DNA from: Schauerella fraxinea
GTDB taxonomy: Bacteria; Pseudomonadota; Gammaproteobacteria; Burkholderiales; Burkholderiaceae_B
Reading direction: 5' to 3'
Assembly: GCA_030849945.1 (NCBI GenBank)
Contig: JAVDKK010000001.1
Span: 1,054,001-1,118,000, forward strand
DNA length: 64,000 nucleotides
Shown here: positions 34,478 to 43,991 of the stretch, in pieces
Position numbering within the stretch: the first letter of the stretch is position 1
How the letters are laid out: each line of letters begins with the position of its first letter
Made by a program: the position numbers and the translations under genes
The notes under the pieces: generated by a model
What the model was told of the DNA's origin: nothing
Databases searched by the model: none
Seen by the model: only the letters and a program-made list of their open reading frames with translations

Positions 34478-35320
34478 ATGCTTCGATCGACACGTTGTTT
34501 TCGCTCGCGCTGGGCGATGCGCGCAGTGCTGCTGGCACTCGCCGGGCAGTGCGCAGTCTTCATGCAAAGCGCCGCGGCGCAGTCCAGCGCGGCGATCGCG
34601 CCGGTCACGTCTTCGACCGCGCCCGTCACCGTGGCGGCGAACGATCCGGCAACGTCTCCCGGCACGCTGCGCCCCAACACCATGGCCGCGCGCGTGGCGG
34701 CCTGTACGGCCTGCCACGGCGAGCAGGGCCGCGCCGGCGCCGATGGCTACTACCCGCGTTTGGCTGGTAAGCCACAAGATTATCTGTATCAGCAACTGCT
34801 GCATTTTCGCGATGGCGATCGCATCTATCGGCCGATGACGCATTTGCTTGCGCCGTTGCCGGATGCCTACCTGTATGAAATCGCCGGCTATTTCGCCGCG
34901 CAGCATGCGCCGTATCCGCCGCCTGCGCGCGGCCCGGCGTCGTCCACGCTGCTCGAACGTGGGCGGGTGCTCACGCAGCAGGGCGATCCGGCGCGCGATG
35001 TGCCGGCCTGTGTGGCCTGTCACGGCGCCAAGCTCAGCGGGCTTTCGCCGGCGATTCCGGGATTATTGGGATTGCCGCGGGATTACATCGGCGCGCAGAT
35101 CGGCAGCTGGCGGGGCGACCTGCGCCGTGCCGCCGCGCCCGATTGCATGGCCGAGGTGTCGAAACGGCTGACGCCCGAAGACGTGGCGGCGGTGGCCGCG
35201 TGGCTGTCGTCCTTGCCGGTGACCGAGCCGTATGTGCCCGAAACGGCGGATAGCCTGACGTTGCCTTTGGCTTGCGGCTCGCAGACCTATCCTGTGCCGG
35301 TGGCTGGGGGTGCGAAATGA
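34478..35320 (+). CDS. Dihaem cytochrome c (c4-like)
   Basis: A 280-residue secreted cytochrome with two haem-attachment sites, CTACH and CVACH, one in each half, and likely methionine ligands downstream (YRPMTHLL and APDCMAEV regions). The signal peptide is at about 10-35. It resembles cytochrome c4-type electron carriers that feed terminal oxidases. ATG 34478 is preferred since it follows GGTGGGTGAG and leads into the signal peptide. The next cytochrome gene starts within its stop (ATGA), so the two are made together. No dehydrogenase gene is beside them. Confidence 0.85.
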   Translation: MLRSTRCFRSRWAMRAVLLALAGQCAVFMQSAAAQSSAAIAPVTSSTAPVTVAANDPATSPGTLRPNTMAARVAACTACHGEQGRAGADGYYPRLAGKPQDYLYQQLLHFRDGDRIYRPMTHLLAPLPDAYLYEIAGYFAAQHAPYPPPARGPASSTLLERGRVLTQQGDPARDVPACVACHGAKLSGLSPAIPGLLGLPRDYIGAQIGSWRGDLRRAAAPDCMAEVSKRLTPEDVAAVAAWLSSLPVTEPYVPETADSLTLPLACGSQTYPVPVAGGAK

Positions 35321-36588
35321 AGCGCCTGCTGGTTGGGCTCGTCGGAGTGCTGGTGCTGGTCGGTGCCGGTTTGGGGGCAATGTACATGGTGGGTGTCCGC
35401 GACGATGCGGCACCGCTCGTGTACTCGGCGGCGGCTGGCGATCCGCCCGATGCCCGTGTCGAGCGTGGACGTTACCTGGCGCGCCTGGGTAACTGTGCGG
35501 CGTGCCACACCGTGGCGGGCGGTCAGCCCTATGCCGGCGGCACGGCCATCCCCACCGCATTCGGCACGCTTTATGGTCCGAATATTTCCAGCGATCCGGA
35601 GCACGGCATCGGCTCGTGGACGGAAGACGATTTCTGGCAGGCGCTGCACAATGGCAAAGCCCCCGACGGAACGCTGTTGTATCCGGCCTTCCCGTTTACC
35701 GAATACACGCGCATGCCGCGCGACGACGCCGATGCGCTGTTTGCGTTTCTGCGCACAGTGCCCGCATCCGATCAGGCCAGCCGGCCGCACGACCTCGCAT
35801 TTCCGTACGATCAGCGCGTGCTGCTGGCGTTCTGGCGCGCGCTGTATTTCAAGGCGGGCACATTGGCGTCCGACACGACGCAATCGCTACAGTGGAATCG
35901 CGGCCGCTATCTCGTCGAGGGGCCGGGGCATTGCGCGGCCTGTCATACGGCTCGCAATAGTCTGGGCGCAAGCGTAGGGGATGCCCCCTTGGGGGGCGCG
36001 ATGATCGACGGTTTGGGCTGGTATGCGCCGCCGCTCACGGGCGACACCGCCACAGGACTTGGGCAGTGGTCGCATGCCGATATTGCGGCGCTATTGACGA
36101 CCGGCGTATCTTCGCGCGGGGCGGCTGCCGGGCCGATGGTGGAGGTGGTGGCCGGCAGTACGCAGTACTTGTCGACCGGGGATGCCGACGCGATTGCCCA
36201 CTACTTGAAATCGCTGCCGGCAGGCGCGAGTGCAAGCAAGGGCGCACGACCGTCGCAAGCCACGATGGACATCGGCGCGCAACGTTATCGTCAGTACTGC
36301 GTGCAGTGCCATCAAGCCAACGGTGAAGGCAGCGGCACCGCGTGGCCCCCGCTGGCCGGCAATCTTTCGGTAACGGCACCGTCGCCGATCAATGCCATTC
36401 GCGTGGTGCTCGATGGCGGCTATGCGCCGTCGACCGCGGCCAATCCCCGGCCCCACGGGATGCCACCTTACGGCCAGATGCTCAACGACAACGATATCGC
36501 GGCCCTGACCACGTACATTCGCAATAGTTGGGGCAATGAAGCGAGCGCGGTGACGTCGTTGGAGGTCAAGCGCGCAAGAGGGCAGTGA
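35317..36588 (+). CDS. Trihaem cytochrome c (alcohol/aldehyde dehydrogenase subunit-like)
   Basis: A 423-residue protein with an N-terminal membrane anchor or signal (residues 5-25) and three haem sites: CAACH at about residue 60, CAACH at about 210, and CVQCH at about 330. This three-domain plan is that of the membrane cytochrome subunits of periplasmic alcohol, gluconate, aldehyde or isoquinoline-type dehydrogenases (AdhB family), which pass electrons to ubiquinone. The flavin, PQQ or molybdenum catalytic subunit is not in the window. It is coupled to the upstream dihaem gene and ends 38 bases before convergent hprK. Confidence 0.88.
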   Translation: MKRLLVGLVGVLVLVGAGLGAMYMVGVRDDAAPLVYSAAAGDPPDARVERGRYLARLGNCAACHTVAGGQPYAGGTAIPTAFGTLYGPNISSDPEHGIGSWTEDDFWQALHNGKAPDGTLLYPAFPFTEYTRMPRDDADALFAFLRTVPASDQASRPHDLAFPYDQRVLLAFWRALYFKAGTLASDTTQSLQWNRGRYLVEGPGHCAACHTARNSLGASVGDAPLGGAMIDGLGWYAPPLTGDTATGLGQWSHADIAALLTTGVSSRGAAAGPMVEVVAGSTQYLSTGDADAIAHYLKSLPAGASASKGARPSQATMDIGAQRYRQYCVQCHQANGEGSGTAWPPLAGNLSVTAPSPINAIRVVLDGGYAPSTAANPRPHGMPPYGQMLNDNDIAALTTYIRNSWGNEASAVTSLEVKRARGQ

Positions 36589-36626
36589 AGCGGTACCGAG
36601 AACGGCCTGCCGACTGTCTTGCCTGA

Positions 36627-37553
36627 TTACTTGCTGCCTTCCAGGATTGCCATGGCTTGGCGTTCCATGAATTCGCCCAGCGTATCGATGCCGCGCAGCT
36701 TCAGGATGGTGTTGCGCACGGCGGCTTCAACCAGCACCGCCAAGTTGCGGCCTGCAGCCACTTGCAGCATGACCTTGCGGATCGGCAAACCCAGCATATC
36801 TTGGGTGATATCTTGCAATGGCAAGCGCTCGAATTTGTCTTGCGCCGTCGCGCGCACCAGATGCACGATGAGCTTCAGGCGCATCTTGCGGCGTACCGAG
36901 GTCTCGCCGAAGATCGTGCGGATATCGAGCAATCCCAAGCCGCGCACTTCAAGCAGATTGCGCAGCAGTTCGGGGCAATGGCCTTCGATGTAATTGGGCG
37001 CCGTGCGTGAGAATTCGACGGCATCGTCTGCCACCAGGCCGTGGCCACGCGAAATCAATTCGAGCGCCAGTTCGCTTTTGCCCAACCCGGATTCGCCGGT
37101 AATCAATACACCCAGCCCCAGCACATCGAGGAACACACCGTGCACGGTCGTCGTGGGGGCGAGTTTTTTGCCGAAGTAGATGCGCAGCAGATCGATCAAT
37201 TGCGCAGCCGGCACCGGCGTGGACATCAGCGGCACATGGTGCTGCTCGCACTGGTCGATCAGATCTTGCGGCGGCGTCAGCCCATCGCCCAGCAGAATGG
37301 CCGGCACGCCGCCGATCAGCAGCTCATCCATGTGATGCATCCGGCGGCGCATGTCGATACGGGTGTAGTACGACAGTTCGACCTGGCCGAAAACCTGAAT
37401 GCGCGAGGGGTGAATGAGGTTCAGGTGGCCGACGAGATCGGCGGCAGCCATGCCGTCATCCGGAATCGGCCGGTCTGCAGCGTCTGCGCCGGCGATCCAC
37501 GTAAACGGAATGCTTTCGGCGTTATCGCGGACGAGATCCTGAACGGTAAGCAT
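36627..37553 (-). CDS. hprK: HPr kinase/phosphorylase
   Basis: A 308-residue bifunctional enzyme that phosphorylates HPr on serine and removes the phosphate. Walker A is GESGLGKS (153-160), the HPrK signature VRGLGLLDIRTIFG lies near 204-217, and H140-type catalytic region GHGLVADDAVEF follows the P-loop. In proteobacteria it works on the nitrogen-PTS. It is directly downstream of ptsN (10-base gap). HPr and enzyme I genes are not in the window. Confidence 0.94.
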   Translation of the reverse strand: MLTVQDLVRDNAESIPFTWIAGADAADRPIPDDGMAAADLVGHLNLIHPSRIQVFGQVELSYYTRIDMRRRMHHMDELLIGGVPAILLGDGLTPPQDLIDQCEQHHVPLMSTPVPAAQLIDLLRIYFGKKLAPTTTVHGVFLDVLGLGVLITGESGLGKSELALELISRGHGLVADDAVEFSRTAPNYIEGHCPELLRNLLEVRGLGLLDIRTIFGETSVRRKMRLKLIVHLVRATAQDKFERLPLQDITQDMLGLPIRKVMLQVAAGRNLAVLVEAAVRNTILKLRGIDTLGEFMERQAMAILEGSK

Positions 37554-37563
37554 GGCTGGAAAC

Positions 37564-38019
37564 TCAGAGTTCGCCGGTGGTCAGCATCCGATGAACCACG
37601 GCGGGGTCAGTTTCGGATACCAGGGCTTGGCGCAAGGGTTTGTTGGACATCAACTGAGCGAGCTCGGCCAAGATATCCAGGTGTTGTTGCGTAGCGTTTT
37701 CGGGCACGAGCAGGAAGAGCAGCAGGGTGACAGGCTGGCCATCCGGGGCATCGAACGACACGGGCTGTTCGAGGCGGATAAAGGCGGCGAGTGCTTGATC
37801 CAGACCCTTGACGCGGCCATGCGGGACGGCCACGCCTTGGCCCAGAGCGGTCGAGCCCAAACGTTCGCGTGCGAACAAGCTGTCGAAGACGACGGCACGG
37901 GTCAAGCCGTGATGATTTTCAAAGAGGAGCCCGGCTTGCTCGAAGGCCCGCTTTTTACTGGTTGCAGCCAGATCGAGCAGGACGTTGCTGGCGGGCAGAA
38001 TGCGCGACAAATGGTTCAT
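37564..38019 (-). CDS. ptsN: PTS nitrogen-regulatory EIIA (EIIA-Ntr)
   Basis: A 151-residue EIIA of the fructose/mannitol type, with phospho-accepting H67 in VAVPHGRVKGL. It belongs to the nitrogen PTS, whose phosphorylation state signals nitrogen and carbon status. In E. coli it binds TrkA and the potassium sensor KdpD. The start at 38019 was chosen over an open upstream frame because the family begins near MNHLSRILP. hprK follows; hpf is 231 bases upstream. Confidence 0.94.
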   Translation of the reverse strand: MNHLSRILPASNVLLDLAATSKKRAFEQAGLLFENHHGLTRAVVFDSLFARERLGSTALGQGVAVPHGRVKGLDQALAAFIRLEQPVSFDAPDGQPVTLLLFLLVPENATQQHLDILAELAQLMSNKPLRQALVSETDPAVVHRMLTTGEL

Positions 38020-38250
38020 GAACACATTATATGGGGAGTATGTCGCGGTGCAAAAAACGTTTCGGGATGAGTCGCTGTAGCCCAAATGGGGAAGCGAATT
38101 GGCCGACGTTGCAAGAGATAGCGAGGAGTTGTTTGGAGGGTGCTGTTGGCCGATGTCCGCGCAGGTGGCGGAGCATCGGAACCATCAGAGCAAATCAGAA
38201 AGTCACACACACGCTACACGCGCATGCGTGTCGCACAAGCGCGATGGCCT

Positions 38251-38580
38251 CTAAACGATCGGGGCCACAATTTGCCGCTTGGCGGGCTCTACCGCGTGGT
38301 TTTGAACCTTGTCCTTGTATTTGATGACCTGTCGATCGAGTTTGTCGGCAAGCAAATCGATGGCGGCGTACAGATTTTCTTCCGTCGCCTCGCAATGAAT
38401 GTCCTTGCCGCTAAGCCGCATGGTGACTTCTGCTTTATGTCGCAGTGGCTCGGCCGATAGGATGACCTGGGTGTCGATAACATGGTCGAAGTGCCGTAGC
38501 ACACGCGCCAATTTGTTCATGACGTACTCACGAACAGCTGGGGAGACTTCAAGGTGACGACCGCAAATACTCAGGTTCAT
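38251..38580 (-). CDS. hpf: Ribosome hibernation-promoting factor (YhbH/HPF)
   Basis: A 109-residue protein (family 95-115): NLSICGRHLEVSPAVREYV, then VTMRLSGKDIHCEATEENLYAAIDLLADKL, the HPF/YfiA fold that binds 30S at the decoding site. It is the short form without a C-terminal dimerisation domain. An AGGAGAG lies in front of the ATG. Upstream, a TATACA box (minus strand, 38677-38672) may be its own -10 but has no good -35. In most proteobacteria rpoN lies between lptB and this gene; here it does not. Confidence 0.93.
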   Translation of the reverse strand: MNLSICGRHLEVSPAVREYVMNKLARVLRHFDHVIDTQVILSAEPLRHKAEVTMRLSGKDIHCEATEENLYAAIDLLADKLDRQVIKYKDKVQNHAVEPAKRQIVAPIV

Positions 38581-38721
38581 AGGGTGCTCTCCTATCAAAG
38601 ATAAAGGGTGCGCAACACTGCGCATGACGTCGTAAGGCAAGCTCCTGTCATATCGATGAACGAGTAACTAGTGTATAGGCTTTGGCCGCACGCACAAGCC
38701 CCCAGAATGTTCTAAATGTGG

Positions 38722-38755
38722 CGCGGGCCCGGCTCTCAGAGAGAGCGGGCCCGCG
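38722..38755 (-). terminator. Long GC-rich hairpin downstream of lptB
   Basis: CGCGGGCCCG (38722-38731) pairs perfectly with CGGGCCCGCG (38746-38755), with CTCTC/GAGAG adding inner pairs. It lies 26 bases past the lptB stop and upstream of hpf. There is no T run after it on the minus strand, so it may be a weak terminator, an attenuator or an mRNA end protector. Confidence 0.6.
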
Positions 38756-38780
38756 TCGTGAAACCATTGGATTGCGAGCA

Positions 38781-39575
<795 letters not shown>

Positions 39576-39610
39576 GCTGCAAAGGAATGGGTTACGACGG
39601 CGCGGCCGCT

Positions 39611-40282
39611 TCAGGGCGCCTTGGGCGCGGGAGCTTTCGATTGACGGCAGGCCGCGATGGCGGCGTCCGACTTGGCGCGCGGTTCGGCCACGGAGCGTAC
39701 GCGTCCGCCGGCCGCCGAAGAATCGGGGCCGCCCATGGCTTCATAGGTGCCCGTCGATTCGATGTAGCGCACGCGTTCGCCGCGAATGCTGTCGAACGGC
39801 TTGCCGCAGGCGTAGCGGGTCACGATGGCCTGACCGATCAGGTCGAATTGCTTTTTCTTGTCGTCGTACTCGGCGCGCAGGCCGGTGCCGACCACGGTTT
39901 CGAACGTTTCAGGACGTTCCTGGCGGATCTCGACAAGCTTGCCTTTGTTGGCCGTGGCCGTGCCTTGCTGATTGCCGTCAGGCAATTCGCGCATTTCCAG
40001 CGTATCGGACGTGAGTTTCATCAGGCCGCGGGTCATCACCACATTGCCGGTGAACGTACTGATTTTCTTCAAGTCGTCGTACTTGAGCGTATCGGACAGA
40101 ATCAGCGTGCTCGGCTCTTCGGCCGGCGGTGCGGCCGCCGGCTTGGCGGCGGAGGTGGCGGCAGGCTTCGCGCCGGCGGCGGGCGCCGGTTGCGCGGCGT
40201 ACGCGGCACCAGCCATCAGCGTGGCGCAGAGTGCCGCGCCGGCAAGCCATGCGTGAGGACGGGAGGGGCGATTCTGGGTCAT
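39611..40282 (-). CDS. lptA: LPS transport periplasmic protein LptA
   Basis: A 223-residue periplasmic bridge protein of the Lpt machine. Signal peptide to about residue 29, then an Ala/Pro/Lys-rich stretch of about 25 residues, then the OstA/LptA beta-jellyroll (TLILSDTLKYDDLKKISTFT, GNVVMTRGLMKLTSDTLEM, GEDVRY-like GERVRYIES). A C-terminal tail rich in Ala, Lys and Pro makes it longer than E. coli LptA (185). It overlaps lptC by ATGA. Confidence 0.9.
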   Translation of the reverse strand: MTQNRPSRPHAWLAGAALCATLMAGAAYAAQPAPAAGAKPAATSAAKPAAAPPAEEPSTLILSDTLKYDDLKKISTFTGNVVMTRGLMKLTSDTLEMRELPDGNQQGTATANKGKLVEIRQERPETFETVVGTGLRAEYDDKKKQFDLIGQAIVTRYACGKPFDSIRGERVRYIESTGTYEAMGGPDSSAAGGRVRSVAEPRAKSDAAIAACRQSKAPAPKAP

Positions 40283-40905
40283 GGTTGTCGGGGCGTGGAA
40301 GGAGGGAGGGTCGTCGCGTTGCGGCGGCGCGACTGTGCGCCGTCGATCGTCACGTCGCTGGAAGAAAACACCTGCAACTGGCGCGAATTGTTGTCGTAAT
40401 GCATACCGGTGCCGTTCATGACCGAGCGGCCTTGGGTGACCTGGGCCGGCAATGCGGTCTCGACCACATTATCGTCCGGGAGCACGGTCAATGACTGGCT
40501 GCGCACATCCAGGGCGTCGCGCTCGGCGTCGGCCTTGCGGTGAACGTGGGCATCGCCATTCATCACGATGCGGGAACCGCCTTTGTCCATCGTGGCGGTT
40601 TTCGAGACGGCGACGGTAACGGGGGTGTCCGGTTGCACGCCGAAGGCGCGCGGCGACTCGATATCGTACGAATCGTCGTCGGGGAAATGCTGCAGATAAT
40701 CGCCTTCGAGGCGGTTGATCGGGATGCCGGCCGGATCGGTGCGCAACATGACGAAGTTGCGCGACCATGAGTCCATCTCATGGGTGAGCCGGCGCGGCGG
40801 ATCGACCGCGATCGAGCGCTGCGCATAGTCGGCCGCCCACCACGTGCCGGCGACCAGCACCAGAAGCAGCAGCAGCGCGATCAGCGTGGGAAATCTATCT
40901 TTCAT
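40279..40905 (-). CDS. lptC: LPS export protein LptC
   Basis: A 208-residue inner-membrane protein anchored by one helix (residues 7-24, TLIALLLLLVLVAGTWWA), the rest periplasmic with the LptC-type jellyroll (SAxxFxxFRTDPAGIPINRLEGDYLQHF-like region, and the MDKGGSRIVMNGDAHVHR repeats). It passes LPS from LptFGB to LptA. Similarity within LptC is low, so position between kdsC and lptA is a strong part of the evidence. Confidence 0.88.
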   Translation of the reverse strand: MKDRFPTLIALLLLLVLVAGTWWAADYAQRSIAVDPPRRLTHEMDSWSRNFVMLRTDPAGIPINRLEGDYLQHFPDDDSYDIESPRAFGVQPDTPVTVAVSKTATMDKGGSRIVMNGDAHVHRKADAERDALDVRSQSLTVLPDDNVVETALPAQVTQGRSVMNGTGMHYDNNSRQLQVFSSSDVTIDGAQSRRRNATTLPPSTPRQP

Positions 40906-40926
40906 GCATCCGTTCGCAAGTCATGT

Positions 40927-41541
40927 TTATTGGATGGCGCCGGGGCCGAGCAGCCCCGGTGACGACAGGAATCCGCCCAGCCGCCCGCGGGCGGCCAGCA
41001 GCAGATCGCAGCACTCGCGCACCGCGCCATTGCCGCCGGACAGGGTCGAAATCCAATGTGCCGATTGCGCCACGTAAGCCGGGGCGTTGGGCACGCTGGC
41101 CGCAAACCCGGCACGTTGCAGGGCGGACAAATCGATGATGTCGTCTCCCATAAATCCAGTCTCTGATAGTGAGACGCCGATACGCTGTGCCAGTTCCGCC
41201 AACGCCGCGCCTTTGTCGCGCACGCCTTGCATCACGTCCGAAATGCCGAGCTCGGCCGCGCGTCGCGCCAGAATCGGACCCGAGCGGCCAGTCACGAAGG
41301 CCACCGCGAGGCCGCCTTCGCGCAGCAGGCGCAAGCCATGCCCGTCGAGCACATGAAAGCGCTTGAGCGTTTCGCCGTGCTCGCCATAGTACAGGCTGCC
41401 GTCGGTCATGACGCCGTCCACGTCGAACACCATCAGGCGTACGCCCGCGGCGCGTTCGCGCACGGCGGGCGCCACGCGGGCCAGAACCAAGGCGTCGACG
41501 GGGTGGGTGGGGCTGGGTGTACCGGTCATCAAGGTGGTCAT
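40927..41541 (-). CDS. kdsC: KDO 8-phosphate phosphatase KdsC
   Basis: A 204-residue HAD phosphatase that makes free KDO for LPS. The nucleophile/acid pair is D40/D42 in MVFDVDGVMTDG, motif II is VTGRSG, and the metal aspartates are in FMGDDIIDLS. There is no cap domain, as in the KdsC group. The start at 41541 overlaps the kdsD stop by ATGA. Length slightly exceeds E. coli KdsC (188). Confidence 0.94.
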   Translation of the reverse strand: MTTLMTGTPSPTHPVDALVLARVAPAVRERAAGVRLMVFDVDGVMTDGSLYYGEHGETLKRFHVLDGHGLRLLREGGLAVAFVTGRSGPILARRAAELGISDVMQGVRDKGAALAELAQRIGVSLSETGFMGDDIIDLSALQRAGFAASVPNAPAYVAQSAHWISTLSGGNGAVRECCDLLLAARGRLGGFLSSPGLLGPGAIQ

Positions 41542-42527
41542 ATCACTTTCGCTGCCATCAAATCGTGCATATGCAAGGCGCCGATCAGTGCGCCTTCCTG
41601 GTCGCAAACAAGCATTTGCGTAATGCGGCCATCGTCCATTTCGCGCGCGGCCGTGGCCGCCAGCGCTTCGGGCTCGATGACGCGTGGATCGCGCGTCATG
41701 ACGGATTCGAGCGTCAGGCCGCGAATATCGCCCCGGCGTTCGATCAGGCGTCGCAGATCGCCGTCGGTGAAGATGCCCTTCGGGCGATTATCGGGATCGA
41801 CGGCGATCGCCATCCCCATGCCTTTGGCGGACATGATCTCAAGCACGTGGGAAATCGAGGCATCCAATTGCGCAATGGGCAAGGCGGCGCCTGCGCGCAT
41901 GACGTCCGACACGTGCGTGAGCAATTGGCGCCCCAGCGCCCCGCCCGGGTGCGAGCGGGCAAAATCTTCACTGCCGAAGCCGCGTGCTTCCAGGCAGGCC
42001 ACTGCGAGGGCGTCGCCCAGCGCCAGCGCCACCGTGGTGCTCGCCGTGGGGGCGAGGTTGAGGGGACAGGCTTCCTTGGCGACGCCCACGTCCAGGTGTA
42101 CATCGGCATCGCGGGCCAGGTCCGAGGCGGCGTTGCCTGTCATGGCGATAACCGGGGCGCCCAGGCGGCGGGCGGCCGGCAGGATCGTCAGCAGTTCCTG
42201 CCCGGAACCCGAGTAGGAAATCGCAAGCAGCACGTCCTGGCTGGTGAGCATGCCCAGGTCGCCGTGCACGGCTTCGGCGGCATGCAGGAAGAACGCGGGC
42301 GTGCCGGTCGAGGCCAGGGTGGCGGCGATCTTGCGCGCGATGTGGCCGGTTTTGCCGATGCCGCTCACGACCACGCGGCCGGGGCACGCAAGGATGAGCT
42401 GCGCGGCGCGCACGAAGGTGTTGTCGAGCCGCGCTTGCAGCGCGACGATGGCCTCGGCTTCCACAGCCAGGGTGCGTCGCGCAGAGGCCAGCATGGCGTC
42501 GGGAGTTGCAGCGAAAAGAGCTTTCAT
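41538..42527 (-). CDS. kdsD: Arabinose-5-phosphate isomerase KdsD
   Basis: A 329-residue enzyme: an N-terminal SIS domain (VVSGIGKTGHIARKIAATLAS with the sugar-phosphate SYSGSGQELLT loop) and two CBS domains from about residue 205 (HVLEIMSAKGMGMAIAVD, DGRITQMLVCDQEG). It converts ribulose-5-phosphate to arabinose-5-phosphate, the first KDO step. Length equals E. coli KdsD (328). It leads the minus-strand operon kdsD-kdsC-lptC-lptA-lptB and is divergent from purT. Confidence 0.94.
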   Translation of the reverse strand: MKALFAATPDAMLASARRTLAVEAEAIVALQARLDNTFVRAAQLILACPGRVVVSGIGKTGHIARKIAATLASTGTPAFFLHAAEAVHGDLGMLTSQDVLLAISYSGSGQELLTILPAARRLGAPVIAMTGNAASDLARDADVHLDVGVAKEACPLNLAPTASTTVALALGDALAVACLEARGFGSEDFARSHPGGALGRQLLTHVSDVMRAGAALPIAQLDASISHVLEIMSAKGMGMAIAVDPDNRPKGIFTDGDLRRLIERRGDIRGLTLESVMTRDPRVIEPEALAATAAREMDDGRITQMLVCDQEGALIGALHMHDLMAAKVI

Positions 42528-42654
42528 GGCGGGATTTTAATCTCAGCTTGGCGTCAGGCGCAGGATTTGCCGCTATGCGAGGGCTATGGCATTCTGTCGG
42601 CCACCTTTTCCGGGCCGTTACTCGCCCCTTCGCCTTGCTTTCTGAAGACATCCC

Positions 42655-43869
42655 ATGACCGCTTATCCCGCTCCCGTGCTGGGCTCGCCCCTTTCCTCCC
42701 GTGCCACCCGCGTCATGCTGCTGGGTTCCGGCGAGTTGGGTAAGGAAGTCATCATCGCCCTGCAGCGACTGGGTGTCGAGGTCATCGCCGTCGATCGCTA
42801 CGCCGATGCCCCGGGGCATCAGGTGGCGCACCGTGCGCATGTGGTCTCGATGACGGACGCCGCAGCGCTGCGTGCGGTGATCGCCGCCGAGCGTCCCGAC
42901 GTGATCGTGCCGGAAATCGAAGCCATTGCGACCGATCTGTTGGTGGAACTCGAAGCTGCCGGCGAAGTGCGGGTGACGCCCACGGCGCGTGCCGCCCAGC
43001 TCACAATGAATCGCGAGGGCATTCGCCGCCTGGCGGCCGAGACCCTGGGATTGCCCACATCGCCGTATCGGTTTGTCGACACCGAGGAAGAACTGCGCGC
43101 GGCGATTGCCGACGGGATCGGCTATCCCTGCGTGGTCAAGCCCGTGATGTCGTCGTCGGGGAAAGGGCAATCGGTGCTCAAATCCGACGCCGATGTGGCC
43201 ACTGCCTGGCAATACGCGCAGGAGGGCGGCCGCGTAGGCAAAGGCCGCGCGATCGTTGAAGGCTTCATCAACTTCGACTACGAAATTACGCTCTTGACGG
43301 TGCGTGCCCGCAACGCTGCCGGCGACGTGGACACTTACTTCTGCGATCCCATCGGGCACGTGCAAGTCGATGGCGACTATGTTGAAAGCTGGCAGCCGTG
43401 CGCCATGTCGTCGGCGGCCCTCGATCGTGCCCGCGAGGTCGCGCGCGCGGTGACCGGCGAGTTGGGCGGCCTGGGTATTTTCGGCGTCGAGCTGTTCGTG
43501 GCCGGGGACGAGGTCTGGTTTTCGGAAGTCAGCCCGCGCCCACACGACACTGGCATGGTCACGATGGCCACCCAGGCGCAAAACGAGTTTGAACTGCATG
43601 CCCGCGCCTTGCTGGGCCTGCCGGTGGACACCGCCTTGCGTCAGCCCGGCGCGAGCAGCGTGATCTATGGCGGCGTGGACGCGCGCGGCGTGGTGTTTGA
43701 AGGGGTGGCCGAGGCGCTGTCCGAGCCCGGCACCGATATTCGACTGTTCGGCAAACCCGAGTCGTTCGTCAAACGCCGCATGGGCGTGGCGCTCGCCGTG
43801 GCGGACGACGTAGAGGCGGCTCGGGCCAAGGCGAAACGCGCCTCGGCCAAAGTGCGCGTTACCGTTTAA
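42655..43869 (+). CDS. purT: Formate-dependent GAR transformylase PurT
   Basis: A 404-residue ATP-grasp enzyme that formylates glycinamide ribonucleotide with formate, an alternative to PurN in purine synthesis. It has MLLGSGELGKEVIIALQRLG near residue 21, the ATP-grasp lysine region CVVKPVMSSSGKGQS, and the metal end FFVEVSPRPHDTGMVT-like segment (WFSEVSPRPHDTGMV). Length is close to E. coli PurT (392). It is a single-gene transcript with a structured 3' region and terminator. Confidence 0.95.
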   Translation: MTAYPAPVLGSPLSSRATRVMLLGSGELGKEVIIALQRLGVEVIAVDRYADAPGHQVAHRAHVVSMTDAAALRAVIAAERPDVIVPEIEAIATDLLVELEAAGEVRVTPTARAAQLTMNREGIRRLAAETLGLPTSPYRFVDTEEELRAAIADGIGYPCVVKPVMSSSGKGQSVLKSDADVATAWQYAQEGGRVGKGRAIVEGFINFDYEITLLTVRARNAAGDVDTYFCDPIGHVQVDGDYVESWQPCAMSSAALDRAREVARAVTGELGGLGIFGVELFVAGDEVWFSEVSPRPHDTGMVTMATQAQNEFELHARALLGLPVDTALRQPGASSVIYGGVDARGVVFEGVAEALSEPGTDIRLFGKPESFVKRRMGVALAVADDVEAARAKAKRASAKVRVTV

Positions 43870-43888
43870 CGGTCGCGCCCGGCGCGTC

Positions 43889-43933
43889 TCTGCGCACATG
43901 GCATCCAGGAATGCCTGATGCCCTGAGCGCAGA
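43889..43933 (+). other. Structured element in the purT 3' region (candidate RNA)
   Basis: TCTGCGC (43889-43895) pairs perfectly with GCGCAGA (43927-43933), and inside it GGCATCCAGG (43900-43909) pairs with CCTGATGCC (43914-43922) with one bulged C, leaving a symmetric 4x4 internal loop (ACAT/CTGA). A second weaker hairpin (43936-43973; GGCC and CCGC/GCGG pairs) follows, and then the terminator at 43992. It matches no RNA family I can name; it may be a 3'-end-derived small RNA or simply a stable 3' untranslated region. Confidence 0.4.
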
Positions 43934-43991
43934 ACGGCCATCGCCGCACCATTCGCGGTATTTCGGCCAACCAAAAGTAAGTTCTCTCCCC

